A DNA stretch of 64,000 nt from Mesorhizobium sp. B2-3-4 (GTDB lineage Bacteria; Pseudomonadota; Alphaproteobacteria; Rhizobiales; Rhizobiaceae): NCBI RefSeq assembly GCF_006442315.1, contig NZ_VFVY01000011.1, positions 144,510 to 208,509 of the forward strand, read 5' to 3'. A model generated the notes under the pieces. It saw only the letters and a program-made list of their open reading frames with translations, was not told the origin of the DNA and did no database searches. The position numbers and the translations under genes are program-made. Shown piece by piece: positions 42,290 to 52,719 of the stretch (its first letter is position 1; each line of letters starts with the position of its first letter).

Positions 42290-44611
42290 ATGGCATCCGA
42301 CATCAAGCGCATCGCAGCCATCATCGCGGTGGAGATCAAGGCCAGGCCCGAACAGGCGTTGGCGGCGATCGAACTGCTCGACGAGGGTGCGACGGTGCCG
42401 TTCGTGGCGCGCTACCGCAAGGAAGTGACCGGCGGGCTCGACGACACGCAATTGCGCGACCTTGCCGAGCGTCTTGCCTATCTGCGGGAACTCGATGCGC
42501 GTCGCGACACCATCCTGGGCTCGATCCGCGAACAGGGCAAGCTGACGGAGGACCTCGAAGCCAAGATCGCGGCGGCGGCCACCAAGGCGGAACTCGAAGA
42601 CATCTACCTGCCCTACAAGCCGAAGCGCCGTACCAAGGCCGAGATCGCCAGGGAACGCGGCCTTGGGCCTTTGGCGGAGGCCATCCTTGCCGACCGTTCG
42701 CTGGTGCCCGCCGAGGTGGCGCTCGCCTATGTCACGGCGGAGGTCGCCGATGCCAAGGCCGCGCTCGAAGGCGCGCGCGACATATTGTCGGAACAGTTCG
42801 CCGAAAATGCCGACCTGGTCGGCAGGCTGCGGACCTACATGAAGGACCGCGCCTTCCTGCGCGCCAGGGTGGTCGACGGCAAGCAGGAGGCGGGTGCCAA
42901 ATTCTCCGACTATTTCGATCATGCCGAGCGCTGGGCCACTGCACCGAGCCACCGGGCGCTTGCCATGCTACGCGGCCGCAACGAGGAGGTGCTGTCGCTC
43001 GACATCGAGGTCGACGCGGATGACACCTCGCCGGTGAAGCCGGTCGAGCGCATGGTGGCCAATGCCTACGCGATCGGCGGCACGCTGCCGGGCGACCGCT
43101 GGCTGATGGAGGTGGCGGGCTGGACCTGGCGCATCAAGCTGTCGCTGCACCTGACACTCGATCTGATGCGCGATCTGCGCGAACGGGCCGAGGAAGAGGC
43201 GATCCATGTCTTTGCCCGCAACCTCAAGGATTTGCTGCTTGCGGCACCCGCCGGCTCGCGGCCGACGATGGGGCTCGACCCCGGCATCCGCACCGGCGTC
43301 AAGGTGGCGGTGGTCGACGGCACCGGCAAGCTGGTGGCGACGACGACGGTCTACCCGTTCCCGCCCAGGAACGATGTGCGCGGCGCGCAGGCCGAGCTTG
43401 CCGCGCTGATCCGCCAGCACAAGGTCGAGCTGATTTCGATCGGCAACGGCACCGGCAGCCGCGAGACCGAAAAGCTGGTCGCCGACATGCTGTCCGACCT
43501 GCCGTCGGGTTCAGGCCCGAAGCCGCTCAAGGTGATCGTCAGCGAAGCCGGCGCCTCGGTCTATTCGGCCTCGGCGACCGCCGCGGCCGAGTTTCCCGGC
43601 CTCGACGTTTCGCTGCGCGGCGCCGCGTCGATCGCGCGGCGCCTGCAGGATCCGCTGGCCGAGCTGGTCAAGATCGAACCGAAATCGATCGGTGTCGGCC
43701 AGTACCAGCACGATGTCGACCAGTACCGGCTCGGGCGCTCGCTGGAGGCTGTGGTCGAGGACGCGGTCAACGCGGTCGGTGTCGATCTCAACACCGCCTC
43801 GGCGCCGCTTTTGGCGCGCGTTTCTGGCCTTGGCGCCTCGCTCGCCGATGCCATAGTCGCGCATCGCGACGCGACCGGGCCGTTTGCCAGCCGCAAGGAT
43901 TTGCTCAAGGTGTCGCGCCTCGGCCCGCGTGCCTTCGAGCAGTGCGCCGGCTTCCTGCGCATTGCCAATGGCAGCGAGCCGCTCGACGCCTCGTCGGTGC
44001 ATCCGGAAGCCTATGGCGTGGCCAAGAAGATCGTCGCCGCCTGCGGCCGCGACGTGCGTTCGCTGATGGGCGACAGCGCCGCGCTGAAGGCGCTCGATCC
44101 ACGTGTCTTCGTCGACGAGCGTTTCGGCCTGCCGACGGTGCGCGACATCCTGGCGGAGCTGGAAAAGCCCGGCCGCGACCCGCGTCCCGGCTTCAAGACG
44201 GCGACCTTCGCGGACGGCGTCGACGACATCAAGGATCTGAAGCCCGGCATGCTGCTCGAAGGTACGGTCACCAACGTCGCCGCCTTCGGCGCCTTCGTCG
44301 ATATCGGCGTGCACCAGGACGGGCTGGTCCACGTCTCGCAGCTTGCCGACCGCTTCATCAAGGACGCGCATGAGGTCGTCAAGGCGGGCGACGTGGTCAA
44401 GGTGCGGGTCGTCGATGTCGACATCAAGCGCAAGCGCATTGCGTTGTCGATGCGCAAGGACGGCGGCGAGGGCGGTGCATCGCGCGGGCCGCGCGACAAT
44501 GGCGGCGGCAGGCCGGCGCCACGTGGGCCGGCGCCGCAGCGCCAGCCCGAGCGGCCGGCACAGCAGGGTGCGTTTGGCGCGGCGCTGGCCGATGCGCTGA
44601 AGCGCAAGTAG
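42290..44611 (+). CDS. tex: RNA-binding transcription accessory protein Tex
   Basis: 773 residues; AGGAA 5 nt upstream of the ATG. Order: Tex N-terminal helical domain (ATVPFVARYRKEVTGGLDD), YqgF-like RNase H fold (GLDPGIRTGVKVAVVDGTGKLV), helix-hairpin-helix (GVDLNTASAPLLARVSGLGASLADAIVAHRDATGPFASRKDLLKV), and C-terminal S1 domain at about 648-715 (LLEGTVTNVAAFGAFVDIGVHQDGLVHVSQLAD). The tail is Arg/Gly/Pro-rich. Tex binds nucleic acid and influences transcription and stress tolerance. Confidence 0.96.
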   Translation: MASDIKRIAAIIAVEIKARPEQALAAIELLDEGATVPFVARYRKEVTGGLDDTQLRDLAERLAYLRELDARRDTILGSIREQGKLTEDLEAKIAAAATKAELEDIYLPYKPKRRTKAEIARERGLGPLAEAILADRSLVPAEVALAYVTAEVADAKAALEGARDILSEQFAENADLVGRLRTYMKDRAFLRARVVDGKQEAGAKFSDYFDHAERWATAPSHRALAMLRGRNEEVLSLDIEVDADDTSPVKPVERMVANAYAIGGTLPGDRWLMEVAGWTWRIKLSLHLTLDLMRDLRERAEEEAIHVFARNLKDLLLAAPAGSRPTMGLDPGIRTGVKVAVVDGTGKLVATTTVYPFPPRNDVRGAQAELAALIRQHKVELISIGNGTGSRETEKLVADMLSDLPSGSGPKPLKVIVSEAGASVYSASATAAAEFPGLDVSLRGAASIARRLQDPLAELVKIEPKSIGVGQYQHDVDQYRLGRSLEAVVEDAVNAVGVDLNTASAPLLARVSGLGASLADAIVAHRDATGPFASRKDLLKVSRLGPRAFEQCAGFLRIANGSEPLDASSVHPEAYGVAKKIVAACGRDVRSLMGDSAALKALDPRVFVDERFGLPTVRDILAELEKPGRDPRPGFKTATFADGVDDIKDLKPGMLLEGTVTNVAAFGAFVDIGVHQDGLVHVSQLADRFIKDAHEVVKAGDVVKVRVVDVDIKRKRIALSMRKDGGEGGASRGPRDNGGGRPAPRGPAPQRQPERPAQQGAFGAALADALKRK

Positions 44612-45523
44612 CTACCACGCCAGAACAGCCGGCTCTTTCTCAAGCTGGCCAAGCAGCCAGTCCCGAAAGCTGGCAACCGGCGGATAGCCGCGCTTGTCGC
44701 GGGGAATGACGAGGTAGTATGCGCTGCGGCTCTGCATGGGCTGGCCGGGCGCCGGCACGAGCTGGCCGCGCTGCAACTCGCCCGCGATGAGCAGTAGCGG
44801 CAGCAATGCAACGCCGAGCCCCGCCATGCAGGCCTGAGCGGCGGTGCCGAACTGCTCGAACTGCATGCCCGGCCCGGTCGGCGCGCTCAGGCCCTGATGC
44901 TCGAACCATTCGGTCCAGGCGCCGGGACGCGTCGTCATGTGCAGCAGCGGCAAGCGACCGATATCGGCCGGGGTGGCGATGGCGCGGCCGGCGAGGAAAT
45001 CGGGCGAAACCACCGGCGCCACCGTCTCGCGCACCAGCAGCGTCGAATCGGCTTCCGGCCAATCCGGCAGGCCGTAGTGAATGGCGGCGTCCAGCCTCTC
45101 CCGGGCAAAGTCGAAGCGGCCGACGCGGGTGACGAAATTGATGGTGATGTCCGGATTGTTTTCCACGAAATCGGGGATCAGCGGCATCAGCCAGCGCGTG
45201 CCGAAGGTAGGCAGAATGGCGAGGTTTAGAATGCCGCTATGCCGATTGCTCATCAATCCGAGCGCCGCATCGCGCAACTGGCCGAGCGCCGAGCGCACCG
45301 CTTCGGCGTAGATTTCGCCTGCCGTCGACAGCCTGACATTGCGGCTGTCGCGCTCGAATAGGCGGCGGCCGAATTGGTCTTCCAGCAGCCTGATCTGGCG
45401 GCTCACGGCACCCTGGGTCAAATCAAGCTCCTGGGCGGCGGCGGTGAAGGAGCCGAGCCGGGCCACCGCCTCGAAGGCGGCGAGGGCACTCACATTGGGC
45501 AGAAGGCGGCGCTGGACACTCAT
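44612..45523 (-). CDS. LysR-family regulator (GcvA-like), likely controls gcdH
   Basis: 303 residues. N-terminal HTH LPNVSALAAFEAVARLGSFTAAAQELDLTQGAVSRQIRLLEDQFGRRLFERDSRNVRLSTAG is GcvA-type, followed by the effector domain (LNLAILPTFGTRWLMPLIPDFVENNPDITINF). The gene is divergent from glutaryl-CoA dehydrogenase, the arrangement of gcdR/gcdH regulators elsewhere. Its stop is directly adjacent to the tex stop (tail to tail), with no visible terminator. Confidence 0.92.
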   Translation of the reverse strand: MSVQRRLLPNVSALAAFEAVARLGSFTAAAQELDLTQGAVSRQIRLLEDQFGRRLFERDSRNVRLSTAGEIYAEAVRSALGQLRDAALGLMSNRHSGILNLAILPTFGTRWLMPLIPDFVENNPDITINFVTRVGRFDFARERLDAAIHYGLPDWPEADSTLLVRETVAPVVSPDFLAGRAIATPADIGRLPLLHMTTRPGAWTEWFEHQGLSAPTGPGMQFEQFGTAAQACMAGLGVALLPLLLIAGELQRGQLVPAPGQPMQSRSAYYLVIPRDKRGYPPVASFRDWLLGQLEKEPAVLAW

Positions 45524-45625
45524 GATCCATTCCTAACGCTCATTGATCGGTGAGGCAATTTCGTTTGATTTTTTGATGCCATGGGCCGATAAGCCGGCCT
45601 TCACCTTTCGAAGGATCGAGAAGCC
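45524..45625. promoter_or_regulatory. Divergent LysR/gcdH promoter region
   Basis: 102-nt gap between divergent start codons. GAAGG 14 nt before the gcdH ATG may be its ribosome site. AT-rich block TTTGATTTTTTGATG (45562-45576) could hold the regulator site; no unique T-N11-A pair can be singled out. Confidence 0.45.
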
Positions 45626-46822
45626 ATGGCCGCCGACAAGAATGTATTCGTCTGGGAAGATCCGTTCCTGATCGAGGACCAGCTCTCGGAAGACGAGCGC
45701 ATGGTGCGCGACGGCGCCGCCGCCTTCGCCGCCGACAAGCTCGCGCCGCGCATCGAGGAGGCCTATCTCAACGAGACCTTCGACACGGCGATCTTCCGCG
45801 AGATGGGCGATGCCGGCCTGCTCGGCATCAACATTCCCGAAGAGTTCGGCGGGCTCGGCGCCAGCTATGTCACCTACGGGCTGGTGGCGCGCGAAGTCGA
45901 ACGCGTCGACAGCGGCTATCGCTCGATGATGTCGGTGCAGTCGTCGCTGGTGATGTATCCGATCTATGCCTATGGCTCGGACGCGCAGCGCCGGAAGTAC
46001 CTGCCCAAGCTCGCCAGCGGCGAGTGGATCGGCTGCTTCGGCCTGACCGAGCCGGATGCCGGCTCCGACCCCGGCGGCATGAAGACCCGCGCCGAAAAGA
46101 CCGCCAACGGCTACAAGGTCACCGGCTCCAAGATGTGGATTTCCAATGCGCCGGTCGCCGATGTGTTCGTGGTCTGGGCGAAGCTGAAGAACGAGAGCGG
46201 CAAGGACGAGATTCGCGGCTTCGTGCTGGAGAAGGGCATGAAGGGGCTGTCGGCGCCGAAGATCGGCGGCAAGCTCAGCCTGCGCGCGTCGATCACCGGC
46301 GAAGTGGTGATGGAAGGCGTCGAGGTCGGCGAAGACGCGCTGCTGCCCAACGCCAGGGGCCTCGGCGGACCGTTCGGCTGCCTCAACCGGGCCCGGTATG
46401 GTATCTCCTGGGGTTCGATGGGGGCGGCGGAAGATTGCTGGCACCGCGCTCGCCAGTATGGTCTCGACCGCAAGCAGTTCGGCAAGCCGCTGGCCGGCAC
46501 GCAGCTTTTCCAGAAGAAGCTCGCCGACATGCAGAGCGAGATCGCGCTCGGGCTGCAGGCCTCGCTGCGCGTCGGACGTCTGCTCGACGAGGGCAAGATG
46601 GCCCCGGAAATGATCTCGATCGTCAAGCGCAACAATTGCGGCAAGGCGCTCGACATCGCGCGCCTGGCCCGCGACATGCATGGCGGCAACGGTATCCAGA
46701 TCGGCTACCACGTGATGCGTCACGCGCAGAACCTGGAAACCGTCAACACCTATGAAGGCACGCACGACGTGCACGCGCTGATCCTGGGACGGGCGCAGAC
46801 GGGGATACAAGCGTTCTTTTGA
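45626..46822 (+). CDS. gcdH: Glutaryl-CoA dehydrogenase
   Basis: 398 residues. Acyl-CoA dehydrogenase fold: CFGLTEPDAGSDPGGMKTRAEK and KMWISNAPVADVFVVWAK. GCDH-specific stretches are RARYGISWGSMGAAEDCWHRARQYGLDRKQFGKPLA and NTYEGTHDVHALILGRAQTGIQAF, with catalytic Glu377. It oxidatively decarboxylates glutaryl-CoA to crotonyl-CoA in lysine and tryptophan breakdown. A divergent LysR gene probably regulates it. Confidence 0.93.
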   Translation: MAADKNVFVWEDPFLIEDQLSEDERMVRDGAAAFAADKLAPRIEEAYLNETFDTAIFREMGDAGLLGINIPEEFGGLGASYVTYGLVAREVERVDSGYRSMMSVQSSLVMYPIYAYGSDAQRRKYLPKLASGEWIGCFGLTEPDAGSDPGGMKTRAEKTANGYKVTGSKMWISNAPVADVFVVWAKLKNESGKDEIRGFVLEKGMKGLSAPKIGGKLSLRASITGEVVMEGVEVGEDALLPNARGLGGPFGCLNRARYGISWGSMGAAEDCWHRARQYGLDRKQFGKPLAGTQLFQKKLADMQSEIALGLQASLRVGRLLDEGKMAPEMISIVKRNNCGKALDIARLARDMHGGNGIQIGYHVMRHAQNLETVNTYEGTHDVHALILGRAQTGIQAFF

Positions 46823-46936
46823 GCGACTTTAAGCCGGCTTCCGTCGCTTAATTTAGGTGCACCGCAACATCCGCTTGGAGAATGGCGGCCAGATGTGTCA
46901 GGGTTCGGCTGTCGAAACGCCGATCCCCGGGGCCCC

Positions 46937-49900
46937 ATGGCAATTCTGGCAGCCGTCTACCACCTGACCCACTACAAATACGACCGGCCGGTGGTGCTTG
47001 GCCCGCAAATCATCAGGCTGCAGCCGGCTCCGCATTCCCGCACCAAGGTGTTGAGCCATTCGCTCAAGGTCGAGCCGGCGAACCACTTCGTCAACCTGCA
47101 GCAAGACCCCTACGGCAACTTCCTCGCCCGCTTCGTCTTCCCCGAGCCGGTGAGCGAGCTCAAGATCGAGGTCGACCTCGTCGCCGACATGACAGTCTAC
47201 AATCCGTTCGATTTCTTCGTCGAACCGTCGGCGGAGACATTTCCGTTCGACTATCCGGAAGAGATCCGCGACGACCTCGCCATCTACCGGACACCGGAGC
47301 CGGCGGGGCCGCTTCTCCAGGCTTTCCTGAAAACCGTCGACCGCGCCGCGCCCAATACGGTCAATTTCCTCGTCGATCTCAATGCCCGCCTGCAGCGCGA
47401 GATCGCCTATATCGTGCGCATGGAAACCGGCGTGTTCTCGCCGGAGGAGACGCTTGCGGCGGCGAAGGGCTCGTGCCGGGATTCAAGCTGGCTGCTGGTG
47501 CAGATCCTGCGCAATCTCGGCATCGCTGCCCGCTTCGTCTCGGGCTATCTGATCCAGCTTAAGCCGGACCTCGTTTCGCTCGATGGGCCGGCCGGCACGT
47601 CGGTCGACTTCACCGACCTGCACGCCTGGTGCGAGGTCTATATCCCCGGCGCCGGCTGGATCGGTTTCGATCCGACATCGGGCCTGCTGACCGGCGAAAG
47701 CCATGTGCCGCTGGCCGCCACGCCGCATTTCCGCAATGCGGCGCCAATTTCCGGCATGGCGAGCTTCGCCAATGTCGAGTTCGGCTTCGACATGCGGGTC
47801 GACCGTATCGCCGAGCATCCGCGCATCACCAAGCCTTTCTCGGATGAAAGCTGGCAGGCGCTCGACGCGCTCGGCAACAAGGTCGATGCAGCACTTGCGG
47901 CCGGCGACGTCCGGCTGACCATGGGGGGCGAGCCGACCTTCGTGTCGATCGACGATTTCGAGTCCGCCGAGTGGAACACGGCGGCCGTCGGCCCGACCAA
48001 GCGCGAAAAGGCCGATGTGCTGATCCGCCGCCTGCGCGAGCGTTTCGCGCCCGGCGGCTTCCTGCATTACGGCCAGGGCAAGTGGTATCCCGGTGAAAGC
48101 CTGCCGCGCTGGACGTTTTCGCTCTATTGGCGTGCCGACGGCCAGCCGGTATGGAGCGACCCGTCGCTGATCGCCCGGGAGACAAGCGCTGCCGATATCG
48201 GGCCGCAACAAGCCGAGAGCCTGCTCACGGCGATCGCCGGTGAGCTCGGCATCGACAGATCCATGGTCAGCGAAGCCTATGAGGATCCGGCCGAATGGCT
48301 GCTTAAGGAAGGCAAGCTGCCTGACAATGTCGATCCGTCGAACTCCAAGCTGGAGGATCCCGAGGAGCGCAGCCGCATGGCGAAGGTGTTCGAGCGCGGG
48401 CTGACCAAGCCGTCCGGCTACGTGCTGCCGGTGCAGCGCTGGAACAGCCAGGCGTCCGGCCAACGCTGGCGCTCGGAAAAATGGAAGACGCGGCGCGGGC
48501 GGCTGTTCCTGGTGCCCGGCGATTCACCGGTCGGCTATCGCCTGCCGTTGGGAACGCTGCCCTATGTGCCGCCGGCGCAGTTTCCCTACATTGTGCCGGT
48601 CGATCCGTCGCTTCCGCGCGGCCCACTGCCGGCACGGGAGGCCATCTTGCCCTCTGCCGCCCCAGCCGAACTCGAAGGCGCCGACGAAATGGCGCGCCGC
48701 CAGCAGGCGGTTTCCTTCACGGCGGCAACCGGCCAGCAGGACCGGGTCGAGCAGGAGATCACCGAGATCGGCGGCGCCGTGCGCACCGCGCTATCGGTCG
48801 AGCCGCGCGACGGAAGGCTGTGCGTGTTCATGCCGCCGGTCGAGGCGCTGGAAGACTATCTCGAACTGGTGGCGGCGGCCGAAAATGCCGCGAAGGCAAT
48901 CGGCCTTCCCGTGCATATCGAGGGCTATGGTCCGCCGCACGATCCGCGGCTCAACGTCATCCGCGTCGCACCCGATCCCGGCGTCATCGAGGTCAATATC
49001 CATCCGGCTTCCAATTGGCAGGATTGCGTGGCGACCACGACGGCGATCTACGAGGAGGCCCGGCAGACCCGGCTTGGCGCCGACAAGTTCATGATCGATG
49101 GCCGCCATACCGGTACCGGTGGCGGCAACCATGTCGTGGTCGGGGGTGCTACGCCCAATGACAGTCCGTTCCTGCGCCGGCCGGATCTGCTGAAGAGCCT
49201 GGTGCTGAAATGGCAGCGGCACCCGTCGCTCTCCTATCTGTTCTCCGGCCTGTTCATCGGTCCGACGAGCCAGGCGCCGCGCTTCGACGAAGCACGCCAC
49301 GATTCGCTCTACGAACTCGAGATCGCGATGGCGCAGGTGCCGCATCCCGACCAAGATGCCGCACCCTTGCCGTGGCTTGTCGACCGGCTGTTCCGCAACC
49401 TGTTGACCGATGTCACCGGCAATACGCACCGCTCGGAAATCTGCATCGACAAGCTGTTTTCCCCGGATGGGCCGACTGGCCGGCTTGGCCTCGTCGAATT
49501 CCGTGGTTTCGAGATGCCACCCAATGCGCGCATGTCGCTCGCGCAGCAATTGCTGGTCAGGGCTATCATTGCGCGCGCGTGGAAGAACCCGCTCGACGGC
49601 CGCTTCGTGCGCTGGGGCACCTCGCTGCATGATCGCTTCATGCTGCCGCATTATGTCTGGGCGGATTTCCTCGACGTGCTCGACGACCTCAAGCGCAACG
49701 GTTTCGATTTCCGGCCGGAATGGTTCGACGCGCAGCTCGAATTCCGCTTTCCCTTCTGTGGCGAGGTCAGCCACGCCGGCATCAAGCTGGAGCTCAGGCA
49801 AGCGCTGGAGCCGTGGCATGTGATGGGCGAGCAGGGCGCGATCGGCGGTACGGTGCGCTTCGTCGATTCCTCGGTCGAAAGGCTGCAGGTCAGGACCGAA

Positions 49901-50296
49901 GGGCTGAACCCGGAGCGCCATGCGATCGTCTGCAACGGCCGTATCGTGCCGATGAAGGTTACCGACAGCAGAGAGATCGCGGTGGCGGGCGTGCGTTTCA
50001 AGGCCTGGCAGCCGGCCTCGGGCCTGCATCCGGCACTCCCGGTCAACACGCCGCTGGTGTTCGATATCTATGACCGCTGGTCGGGCAGGGCGGTCGGCGG
50101 CTGCGTCTACCATGTCGCGCATCCCGGCGGGCGCAATTATGATACCTTCCCCGTCAACGGCAACGAGGCGGAGGCACGGCGGCTCGCCCGGTTCGAACCG
50201 CGTGGCCATACTCCGTCCGGCTATGTGTTGCGCGACGAACAGCCGGAGCAAGATTTCCCGTTGACCCTTGACCTCAGGCGCCCGCCAAGACTGTGA
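46937..50296 (+). CDS. Transglutaminase domain fused to DUF2126 putative amidoligase
   Basis: 1119 residues from the ATG at 46937; 14 further in-frame codons upstream are unlikely. N-terminal bacterial transglutaminase-like unit (about 1-290) with catalytic Cys180 (KGSCRDSSW), His229 (DLHAWCEVY) and Asp245 (GFDPTSG). The rest is DUF2126, annotated as a putative glutamine-synthetase-fold amidoligase, with LTMGGEPTFVSIDDFES and KFMIDGRHTGTGGGNHVVVGG. It would combine peptide-bond making and breaking activities. First of three genes also found together in other proteobacteria. No signal peptide. Confidence 0.88.
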   Translation: MAILAAVYHLTHYKYDRPVVLGPQIIRLQPAPHSRTKVLSHSLKVEPANHFVNLQQDPYGNFLARFVFPEPVSELKIEVDLVADMTVYNPFDFFVEPSAETFPFDYPEEIRDDLAIYRTPEPAGPLLQAFLKTVDRAAPNTVNFLVDLNARLQREIAYIVRMETGVFSPEETLAAAKGSCRDSSWLLVQILRNLGIAARFVSGYLIQLKPDLVSLDGPAGTSVDFTDLHAWCEVYIPGAGWIGFDPTSGLLTGESHVPLAATPHFRNAAPISGMASFANVEFGFDMRVDRIAEHPRITKPFSDESWQALDALGNKVDAALAAGDVRLTMGGEPTFVSIDDFESAEWNTAAVGPTKREKADVLIRRLRERFAPGGFLHYGQGKWYPGESLPRWTFSLYWRADGQPVWSDPSLIARETSAADIGPQQAESLLTAIAGELGIDRSMVSEAYEDPAEWLLKEGKLPDNVDPSNSKLEDPEERSRMAKVFERGLTKPSGYVLPVQRWNSQASGQRWRSEKWKTRRGRLFLVPGDSPVGYRLPLGTLPYVPPAQFPYIVPVDPSLPRGPLPAREAILPSAAPAELEGADEMARRQQAVSFTAATGQQDRVEQEITEIGGAVRTALSVEPRDGRLCVFMPPVEALEDYLELVAAAENAAKAIGLPVHIEGYGPPHDPRLNVIRVAPDPGVIEVNIHPASNWQDCVATTTAIYEEARQTRLGADKFMIDGRHTGTGGGNHVVVGGATPNDSPFLRRPDLLKSLVLKWQRHPSLSYLFSGLFIGPTSQAPRFDEARHDSLYELEIAMAQVPHPDQDAAPLPWLVDRLFRNLLTDVTGNTHRSEICIDKLFSPDGPTGRLGLVEFRGFEMPPNARMSLAQQLLVRAIIARAWKNPLDGRFVRWGTSLHDRFMLPHYVWADFLDVLDDLKRNGFDFRPEWFDAQLEFRFPFCGEVSHAGIKLELRQALEPWHVMGEQGAIGGTVRFVDSSVERLQVRTEGLNPERHAIVCNGRIVPMKVTDSREIAVAGVRFKAWQPASGLHPALPVNTPLVFDIYDRWSGRAVGGCVYHVAHPGGRNYDTFPVNGNEAEARRLARFEPRGHTPSGYVLRDEQPEQDFPLTLDLRRPPRL

Positions 50297-50302
50297 TCTG
50301 AC

Positions 50303-52714
50303 ATGGCAAAGGGGAATCACAAAAGGGTGCGCGGCAAGCCGCAGGCCCACAGCCTGCTGGAGCACTACCTGCCGATCGACGGCGTCGTCGACGAGATGGT
50401 CGACGCGTCGGGCAATCCCCGCCCGGTCTGGAAGCATTTTATCGAGGCGCTGGACGAAATCGGGGCCGAAAAGCTCGGCCAGCGCTTTGCCCGCGCTGAC
50501 CAGTATCTGCGCGACGCCGGTGTCTATTACCGCGTCTATGACAAGGCGGGCGCCAACGAGCGCGAATGGCCACTGGCGCATATTCCCGTGCTCATCGAGG
50601 ACGGCCAATGGCAAGCCATCAGCGCCGGCCTGGTGCAGCGCGCCGATCTGTTCGAGGAAATTCTTGCCGATATCCATGGCTCGAACCGGCTGGTTGAAAA
50701 AGGCATCGTTCCGGCGGGGCTGATCGCGGCGAGCCCTGAATATCTGCGGCCGGTGGTCGGTACCAGGCCGGCCGGAGGGCATTTCCTGCACTTCTGCGCC
50801 TTCGAGCTCGGACGCGGCCCGGATGGCCGCTGGTGGGTGCTGGGCGACCGCACCCAGGCGCCTTCAGGCGCCGGTTTCGCGCTGGAGAACCGGGTCGCCA
50901 CCACGCGCGCTTTGTCCGACATCTATGGCGAGATGCATGTGCACCGGCTCGCCGGCTTCTTTCGCCGCTTTCGCGACGCGCTGATCGGCATGGCCAAGGA
51001 GAGCGACGGGCGCGTCGCCATCCTGACGCCAGGACCGCTCAACGAAACCTATTACGAACATGCCTATATCGCCCGCTATCTCGGCATCATGCTGCTCGAA
51101 GGCGAGGACCTGACCGTGTCCGGCGGCAGGCTGATGGTGCGCACCGTGTCTGGCCTGATGCCGATCAGCGTACTGTGGCGGCGGCTCGATGCCGCTTTTG
51201 CCGACCCGCTCGAACTGCGGTCGGACTCGCAGATCGGCACGCCGGGCCTGGTGGAGGCTATCCGGCAAGGCACAGTGTCCACCGTCAATGCGCTTGGCTC
51301 GGGCTTGATGGAGACGCGCGCGCTGCTTGCTTTCCTGCCCAAGATCGCACGCGAATTGTGGGGCGAGGAGCTGCTTTTGCCCAGCGTGGCGACTTGGTGG
51401 TGCGGGCAGGAGACGGAACGCACCCATGTGCTGGCCAATATCGACCGCATGGTGGTTGGCCCGGCGCTCTCGACGAGGCTCGCCTTCGAGGATGACGGCC
51501 AGACGAAACTCGGCTCGGCGCTCTCGGCCGGGGAGCGGGCGGATCTGGTGGCACGCATCGAGCGCGACGGCGCCGCCTTCGTCGGCCAGGAAGCGGTGAC
51601 GCTTTCTACCACGCCGGTCTATGTCGGCGGCTGGCTGGAACCGCGGCCGGCGAGCCTGCGTGTCTATCTGGCGCGCACGCCCGAGGGTTGGGCGGTCATG
51701 CCGGGTGGGTTTGCCCGCGTCGGCCTGTCGCTCGACCCGACGGCGATCGCCATGCAGCGCGGCGGCCAGGCGGCGGATGTCTGGGTGGTCAGCGACGAAC
51801 CGGTCGAGCGCGAGACGCTGCTGCCGCAAGAGGGCGACAGCTTCAACCGCACCCGGCCCGGCAGCTTGCCGAGCCGCGCGGCGGAAAACCTGACCTGGCT
51901 CGGCCGTTACATCGAACGCTCTGAAGACACGGTGCGCGTCCTGCGCGCCTACCATGTGCGGCTCGCCGAAACCTCCGACCCCGACATGCCGCTGCTGGCC
52001 GACATCCGGGACTATCTCGAACCGTTCGGCATAGACGTCGAGACGGCGATCCCGCCGGGATTGATCGGCACGCTCGACAGCGCCGTCTACAGCGCCGGGC
52101 AGATCCGCGACCGGTTTTCGCCGGATGGCTGGCTGGCGCTCAAGGATTTGTCGAAGACCATCCATCAGTTCGCCACCACCGTTGCGCCGGGCGACGACGC
52201 GACGCGGGCAATGACGGTCATCCTGCGCAAGCTTGCCGGCTTTTCCGGCCTTTTGCACGAGAACATGTACCGTTTCGCGGGATGGCGCTTCCTCGAGATC
52301 GGCCGGCGGCTGGAGCGCGGTATCCAGATTGCCCGCACGCTCGCCAGGTTGACCAGCGCCAAGGCGCCGGACGGGGCGCTGGATATGATGCTGGAGATCG
52401 GCGACAGCGTCATGACCCATCGCCGGCAATATCCGGTCCAGGCAGGCCGGCGCACGGTGATCGATCTCCTGGCGCTCGATCCGCTTAATCCACGCTCCAT
52501 CCTGTTCCAGCTGGAAAGGCTGAAGGCCGAGATAGGGCTGTTGCCGGTGACCGGGGGCGAGGGGCACATGTCGGCGGCGGCCAAGGAGATCCTGCAGCTC
52601 AACACGGCCATCGCCATCAAGGAGCCGGCCGACATGACGGCGCAGGCGCTGGACGAACTCGCCGGAGAAATCGGTGGCCTCTACAACAGCCTCGCCAAGG
52701 CCTATTTCGGATAG
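50303..52714 (+). CDS. Circularly permuted ATP-grasp fused to alpha-E domain
   Basis: 803 residues. Residues 1-510 are the circularly permuted ATP-grasp (DUF404/DUF407 type): YYRVYDKAGANEREWPLAHIPVLI, GGHFLHFCAFELGRGPDGRWWVLGDRTQAPSGAGFALENR and TPGPLNETYYEHAYIARYLGIMLLEGEDLTV. From about 514 the alpha-E (DUF403) helical domain follows, GSLPSRAAENLTWLGRYIERSEDTVRVLRAYHVRL. In many genomes these are separate genes. The ATP-grasp part is predicted to ligate an amine to a carboxylate. Starts 6 nt after the amidoligase gene. Confidence 0.9.
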   Translation: MAKGNHKRVRGKPQAHSLLEHYLPIDGVVDEMVDASGNPRPVWKHFIEALDEIGAEKLGQRFARADQYLRDAGVYYRVYDKAGANEREWPLAHIPVLIEDGQWQAISAGLVQRADLFEEILADIHGSNRLVEKGIVPAGLIAASPEYLRPVVGTRPAGGHFLHFCAFELGRGPDGRWWVLGDRTQAPSGAGFALENRVATTRALSDIYGEMHVHRLAGFFRRFRDALIGMAKESDGRVAILTPGPLNETYYEHAYIARYLGIMLLEGEDLTVSGGRLMVRTVSGLMPISVLWRRLDAAFADPLELRSDSQIGTPGLVEAIRQGTVSTVNALGSGLMETRALLAFLPKIARELWGEELLLPSVATWWCGQETERTHVLANIDRMVVGPALSTRLAFEDDGQTKLGSALSAGERADLVARIERDGAAFVGQEAVTLSTTPVYVGGWLEPRPASLRVYLARTPEGWAVMPGGFARVGLSLDPTAIAMQRGGQAADVWVVSDEPVERETLLPQEGDSFNRTRPGSLPSRAAENLTWLGRYIERSEDTVRVLRAYHVRLAETSDPDMPLLADIRDYLEPFGIDVETAIPPGLIGTLDSAVYSAGQIRDRFSPDGWLALKDLSKTIHQFATTVAPGDDATRAMTVILRKLAGFSGLLHENMYRFAGWRFLEIGRRLERGIQIARTLARLTSAKAPDGALDMMLEIGDSVMTHRRQYPVQAGRRTVIDLLALDPLNPRSILFQLERLKAEIGLLPVTGGEGHMSAAAKEILQLNTAIAIKEPADMTAQALDELAGEIGGLYNSLAKAYFG

Positions 52715-52719
52715 AAGCG

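Noticed and set aside
46826..46856. GCGAC...GTCGC hairpin after gcdH as terminator
   Set aside because: Five-bp stem with large loop and no clean T run.
48791..50791. 666-codon minus-strand frame opposite the amidoligase gene
   Set aside because: Long because of third-position GC bias; opposite frame has intact catalytic motifs.
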